A stretch of DNA of 7,819 nt from Thermaceae bacterium (GTDB taxonomy: Bacteria > Deinococcota > Deinococci > Deinococcales > Marinithermaceae), in the NCBI GenBank assembly GCA_015490435.1, contig WFXV01000182.1:1-7819 (forward strand). Reading direction: 5' to 3'. Both the position numbers and the translations under genes were made by a program. Within the stretch, counting starts at the first letter, position 1. Every line of letters starts with the position of its first letter. Positions 5,649-7,819 of this stretch are shown here, piece after piece. The notes beneath the pieces were generated by a model that saw nothing but the letters and a program-made list of their open reading frames with translations, made no database searches and had not been told where the DNA came from.

Positions 5649-5657
5649 TGCTAGGCT
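5649..5657 (+). promoter_or_regulatory. Extended -10 promoter for the globin-MoaD gene (leaderless)
   Basis: TGCTAGGCT combines an extended -10 TGn with TAGGCT, a frequent -10 form in Thermus-group promoters. Only 6 bp separate it from ATG 5664, so the transcript would start at the start codon. The -35 position falls within the terminator stem and does not match the consensus. There is no convincing Shine-Dalgarno. Confidence 0.5.
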
Positions 5658-5663
5658 TTAGGC

Positions 5664-6524
5664 ATGGCCGTGAAGTGGGGTGAAGAAGCCCGGCTGGTGG
5701 GGGCGCTCGAGCTCCCCCCCTTCCCCGAGGAACGTTTCTCCAAGCTGCTCGCCTTCGCCGGCATCGACGACGCCGCCAAGCGGCGGATGTACCTCGACGC
5801 CGAGCCCCTCCTCGAGCACGCCGCCGACTGGATCAAGGCCGCCTACGACGCGCTCTCCCGCTTTCCCGACACCGCCAGAGCGCTCGGCTGGGAGTCCCGG
5901 GTCCCGGAGGACGAGCTCAGGATCCGCCGCACCTTCTTCTCCGCCTGGATGGGGCGCACCATCGGGGTGGACACCAGCCGCGAGTTCGCCCGCTACCTGC
6001 ACCAGGCCGGCCGGATCCACGCCGGCTACGGGCCGGAGAAGCGCTTCGTGCCCCCGGAGTGGGTCTCGATGGCCTACGCCTACGTGCTGAACGCCTTCAG
6101 CACCGTGGTGGAGAAGGACCGCGTGGGCCTATGGGCCGCCTACCTCACCGCCCAGGAGGAGGTGATGCGGCAGGGGTTCGAGGCCGCCATGGCGCTCTCC
6201 CAGGGGCGGGTGGTGGTCCAGTTCGAGGCCCTCGGGATCGCCCGGCCGGCCCTGCCCGAGCCCCTCGAGGTCCGGCTGGTCCACGGCACCCTGCGCGAGG
6301 CGCTCGAGAAGGTCTTCGCCTTCGAGCCCGCCCTCGCCGACCAGGCGCTCGAGGCCGAGCCGGTGGCGGTGGAGGAGGGGCTTTGGATGGAGGAGGCCTT
6401 CGTCTACGCCCTGAAGCCCCGCTGGACCGTGCTGGTCGGGGGCCGGGACGCCCGCTACCTAAAGGGACTCGACACCCGGCTCAAGACCGGCGACCGCTTG
6501 ACCCTGCTCCCCCCCGGCCGCTAG
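5664..6524 (+). CDS. Protoglobin-domain protein fused to a MoaD/ThiS-like beta-grasp domain
   Basis: A 286-residue soluble protein with two recognisable parts. Residues about 22-180 are all-helical and match the protoglobin/globin-coupled-sensor fold. AAYDALSRFPDTARAL (59-74) places Y61 at the likely distal B10 tyrosine. AGRIHAGYGPEKRFVPPEWV (115-134) corresponds to the IGHVHVRIGL...P-W segment of HemAT, making H119 the probable proximal heme ligand. Residues about 200-286 resemble MoaD/ThiS ubiquitin-like proteins: VRLVHGTLREALEKVF, then VLVGGRDARYLKGLDTRLKTG and DRLTLLPP. MoaD normally ends in VAGG after the PP, but this protein stops at GR, so it cannot be activated at a C-terminal Gly as it stands. 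No kinase, cyclase or methyl-accepting output domain is present. It probably binds O2, NO or CO through heme, with the beta-grasp as a binding or scaffold module; function is unknown. hemC follows 23 bp later, so the two may be co-transcribed. The globin call is fairly sure and the MoaD-like call moderately sure. Confidence 0.75.
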   Translation: MAVKWGEEARLVGALELPPFPEERFSKLLAFAGIDDAAKRRMYLDAEPLLEHAADWIKAAYDALSRFPDTARALGWESRVPEDELRIRRTFFSAWMGRTIGVDTSREFARYLHQAGRIHAGYGPEKRFVPPEWVSMAYAYVLNAFSTVVEKDRVGLWAAYLTAQEEVMRQGFEAAMALSQGRVVVQFEALGIARPALPEPLEVRLVHGTLREALEKVFAFEPALADQALEAEPVAVEEGLWMEEAFVYALKPRWTVLVGGRDARYLKGLDTRLKTGDRLTLLPPGR

Positions 6525-6532
6525 CGCTTTCG

Positions 6533-6538
6533 TATCAT
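6533..6538 (+). promoter_or_regulatory. Possible -10 element ahead of hemC
   Basis: TATCAT lies 9 bp before the hemC ATG in the 23-bp gap after the globin gene. No -35 at proper spacing was found; a TTGACC at 6498-6503 is 29 bp away. It may allow some independent hemC expression with a very short leader. Confidence 0.25.
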
Positions 6539-6547
6539 GGGGGCCGT

Positions 6548-7465
6548 ATGCGCGCGGTCATCCTAGGTACCCGCGGGAGCCAGCTGGCGCTTGCCCAGAC
6601 CCGCTGGGTCGTCGAGCGACTCAAGGAGCAGTGGCCGGAGACCGAGTTCACCATCCGCACCCTCACCACCTCGGGCGACCGCGGGGCCGACCCCCGGGAG
6701 CGGGGCATCTTCGTCAAGGAGATCGAGCGGGCGCTCCTAGAGGGCGAGATCGACATCGCCGTGCACTCGCTCAAGGACCTGCCCACCCAGACCCCCCAGG
6801 GGCTCAAGGTGGCCTCGATTCCCCGCCGGGTGGATCCCCGGGACGCGCTGGTGGGCCGGAACACCGCCCGGCGCCTGGACCAGCTCCCGAAGGGCGCGCG
6901 CGTGGGGACCAGCTCGGTGCGCCGGAAGGCCCAGCTCCTCGCCTACCGGCCCGACCTCGAGGTGGTGCCGCTCCGGGGCAACGTGGACACCCGGCTCAAG
7001 CTCCTCGGGACCGGCGAGTTCGACGCCATCGTGGTCGCCGCCGCCGGGCTCCTCAGGCTCGACCTCAGGAACCGCATCGACGAGTTCCTGGACCCCGAGA
7101 TCGTGCTGCCGGCGCCGGGGCAGGGGGCGCTCGCCCTCGAGGTCCGGCTCGGGGACGACCTCGCCGAGGAGCTCGCCTACTCCCTGAACCACCGCGAGAC
7201 CCAGCTCCGGGTCACCGCCGAGCGGGCCTTCCTCGCCCGGCTCGGGGCCGGCTGCCTCGCCCCCGCCGGGGCGCTCGCCTACCTGGAGGAGGGCGAGCTC
7301 CGGCTTGAGGGGGTGGTTGCCGCCCCCGACGGCAGCGAGCTCATCCGGGGCGAGATCGCCGGCCCCCCGGAGGAGGCGGCCGAGCTCGGCGAGGAACTCG
7401 CCGCCGACATCCTGGACCAGGGCGGCGAGGCCATCCTGAAGGAGGCCCTCGATGCCGATGCGTAG
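6548..7465 (+). CDS. hemC: Porphobilinogen deaminase (hydroxymethylbilane synthase)
   Basis: This 305-residue cytoplasmic enzyme joins four porphobilinogen units into hydroxymethylbilane (heme, siroheme and cobalamin pathways). The N-terminus (ILGTRGSQLALAQT, 5-18) is the family signature. AVHSLKDLPT (71-80) carries the catalytic Asp (D77). GTSSVRRKAQL (120-130) holds the paired Arg that bind substrate carboxylates. Cys236 in LGAGCLAPAGALA is the attachment point of the dipyrromethane cofactor; the local GAGC replaces the more usual GGC. Length is normal. Start ATG 6548 follows a G-rich GGGGG four bases upstream, not a standard Shine-Dalgarno. A TATCAT (6533-6538) nearby could serve as a private -10, but read-through from the globin gene is as likely. 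The much longer in-frame ORF starting near 6059 is the globin gene in another frame. The PerR-like gene overlaps its 3' end by 14 bp. Confidence 0.97.
   Translation: MRAVILGTRGSQLALAQTRWVVERLKEQWPETEFTIRTLTTSGDRGADPRERGIFVKEIERALLEGEIDIAVHSLKDLPTQTPQGLKVASIPRRVDPRDALVGRNTARRLDQLPKGARVGTSSVRRKAQLLAYRPDLEVVPLRGNVDTRLKLLGTGEFDAIVVAAAGLLRLDLRNRIDEFLDPEIVLPAPGQGALALEVRLGDDLAEELAYSLNHRETQLRVTAERAFLARLGAGCLAPAGALAYLEEGELRLEGVVAAPDGSELIRGEIAGPPEEAAELGEELAADILDQGGEAILKEALDADA
7439..7445 (+). promoter_or_regulatory. Ribosome binding site that decides the Fur/PerR start
   Basis: AAGGAGG within the end of hemC lies 6 bp before ATG 7452, the best spacing. The other in-frame ATGs at 7458 and 7467 would be 12 and 21 bp away. 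It implies translation of the regulator from the hemC mRNA with a 14-bp gene overlap. Confidence 0.75.
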
Positions 7466-7819
7466 AATGACCCGCCAGCGGCGAGCGGTGATGGAGGTCT
7501 TGAAGAGTACCCGAAGCCACCCCGACGCCGCCTGGATCTACCAGGAGGTCAAGAAGAGGGTGCCCTCGATCAGCCTGGGCACGGTCTACCGCACCCTGGA
7601 CGCGCTTGTGAAGGAGGGCAAGGTGCTCGCCCTCCACACCGGCGGGGCCACCCGCTACGACGCCTTCGCCCACCCCCACGCCCACCTGGTCTGCCGGGCC
7701 TGCGGCGCGGTGGTGGACCTGGAGCTCGAGCTCCCCCACCTGCTGGAAAAAGCCCAGGCGCAAAACCCCAAGGTCCGCCTGGAGGCGGTCCGCCTCACCT
7801 TCGAGGGCCTCTGCGAGGA
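7452..7819 (+). CDS. Fur/PerR-family metalloregulator (PerR-like), partial
   Basis: The first 122 codons of a Fur-superfamily repressor; the C-terminus is beyond the window. The winged helix covers residues 7-62, with the recognition-helix motif SISLGTVYRTLDALVKEGKV (39-58). The dimerisation domain begins RYDAFAHPHAHLVCRACGAV. All five regulatory-metal ligands of Bacillus PerR have counterparts: H23 (in HPDAAWIY), D70, H76, H78 and D89. D89, in AVVDLE, is Asp as in peroxide-sensing PerR rather than the Glu usual in Fur. C81 and C84 form the first half of the structural Zn4Cys site; C121 (GLCE) begins the second pair. It probably represses oxidative-stress, iron or heme genes and is co-transcribed with hemC. 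In B. subtilis, PerR is known to control the hemAXCDBL operon. Zur-type or Fur-type sensing remains possible. Confidence 0.88.
   Translation, partial: MPMRRMTRQRRAVMEVLKSTRSHPDAAWIYQEVKKRVPSISLGTVYRTLDALVKEGKVLALHTGGATRYDAFAHPHAHLVCRACGAVVDLELELPHLLEKAQAQNPKVRLEAVRLTFEGLCE

Noticed and set aside
6059..6547. In-frame upstream extension of hemC, suggesting a fusion protein
   Set aside because: The extension is Gly/Arg/Pro-rich and is the globin-MoaD gene read in another frame. HemC's conserved N-terminus begins at ATG 6548.
6631..7308. Plus-strand open frame inside hemC (225 codons)
   Set aside because: Low-complexity Arg/Pro/Gly-rich shadow frame of hemC.
1..7819. CRISPR arrays, tRNA, rRNA or a riboswitch
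   Set aside because: No regularly spaced repeats, cloverleaf signatures or known riboswitch cores were seen on reading both strands.

Overview
The window looks like a chromosomal segment from the Thermus/Deinococcus phylum, most likely Thermaceae (Thermus, Oceanithermus, Marinithermus or relatives). Three things point there: very GC-rich core genes with G/C-ending codons, a Thermus-type 7Fe ferredoxin, and a minor-pilin operon with the order and domain types of the Thermus thermophilus pilA1-pilA2-pilA3-comZ natural-transformation cluster. The genus cannot be fixed from sequence reading alone.

Left edge (1-152): the 3' end of an IS481-like insertion sequence, with the transposase C-terminus on the + strand. 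It abuts a TCTAGT site that matches the known IS481 target NCTAGN. The CTAG supplies the transposase stop on the + strand and the comZ-like stop on the - strand.

Left half, minus strand (148-3277): four tightly packed prepilin genes read right to left. They are a GspH/FimT-like pilin (pilA1-like), a GspI/PilV-like pilin (pilA2-like), a GspJ/PilW-like pilin (pilA3-like) and a large GspK/PilX-position protein with a probable beta-solenoid (comZ-like). The first three overlap by 4 bp (ATGA, GTGA), so they are probably translationally coupled. In T. thermophilus the major pilin pilA4 follows comZ; here the IS sits at that place. Together these would make the priming/tip complex of a type IV pilus used for DNA uptake.

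A divergent intergenic region of about 165 bp (3278-3443) holds a dyad and weak promoter candidates. It separates the pilin operon, which by eye is less GC-biased, from strongly GC-biased core genes.

Right half, plus strand: a long-form UbiD-family decarboxylase resembling the futalosine-pathway menaquinone group (3444-5225) with an apparent C-terminal duplication; a 7Fe ferredoxin (5292-5594) with a near-perfect Shine-Dalgarno and a 34-nt perfect terminator palindrome; a fusion of a protoglobin-type heme domain to a MoaD/ThiS-like beta-grasp domain lacking the usual C-terminal GlyGly (5664-6524); hemC (6548-7465); and the start of a Fur/PerR-family regulator (7452 to the edge) that overlaps hemC. 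The right half reads as a respiration/heme/oxidative-stress neighbourhood. The globin-MoaD fusion beside hemC and a PerR-like gene is the best candidate for something undescribed.
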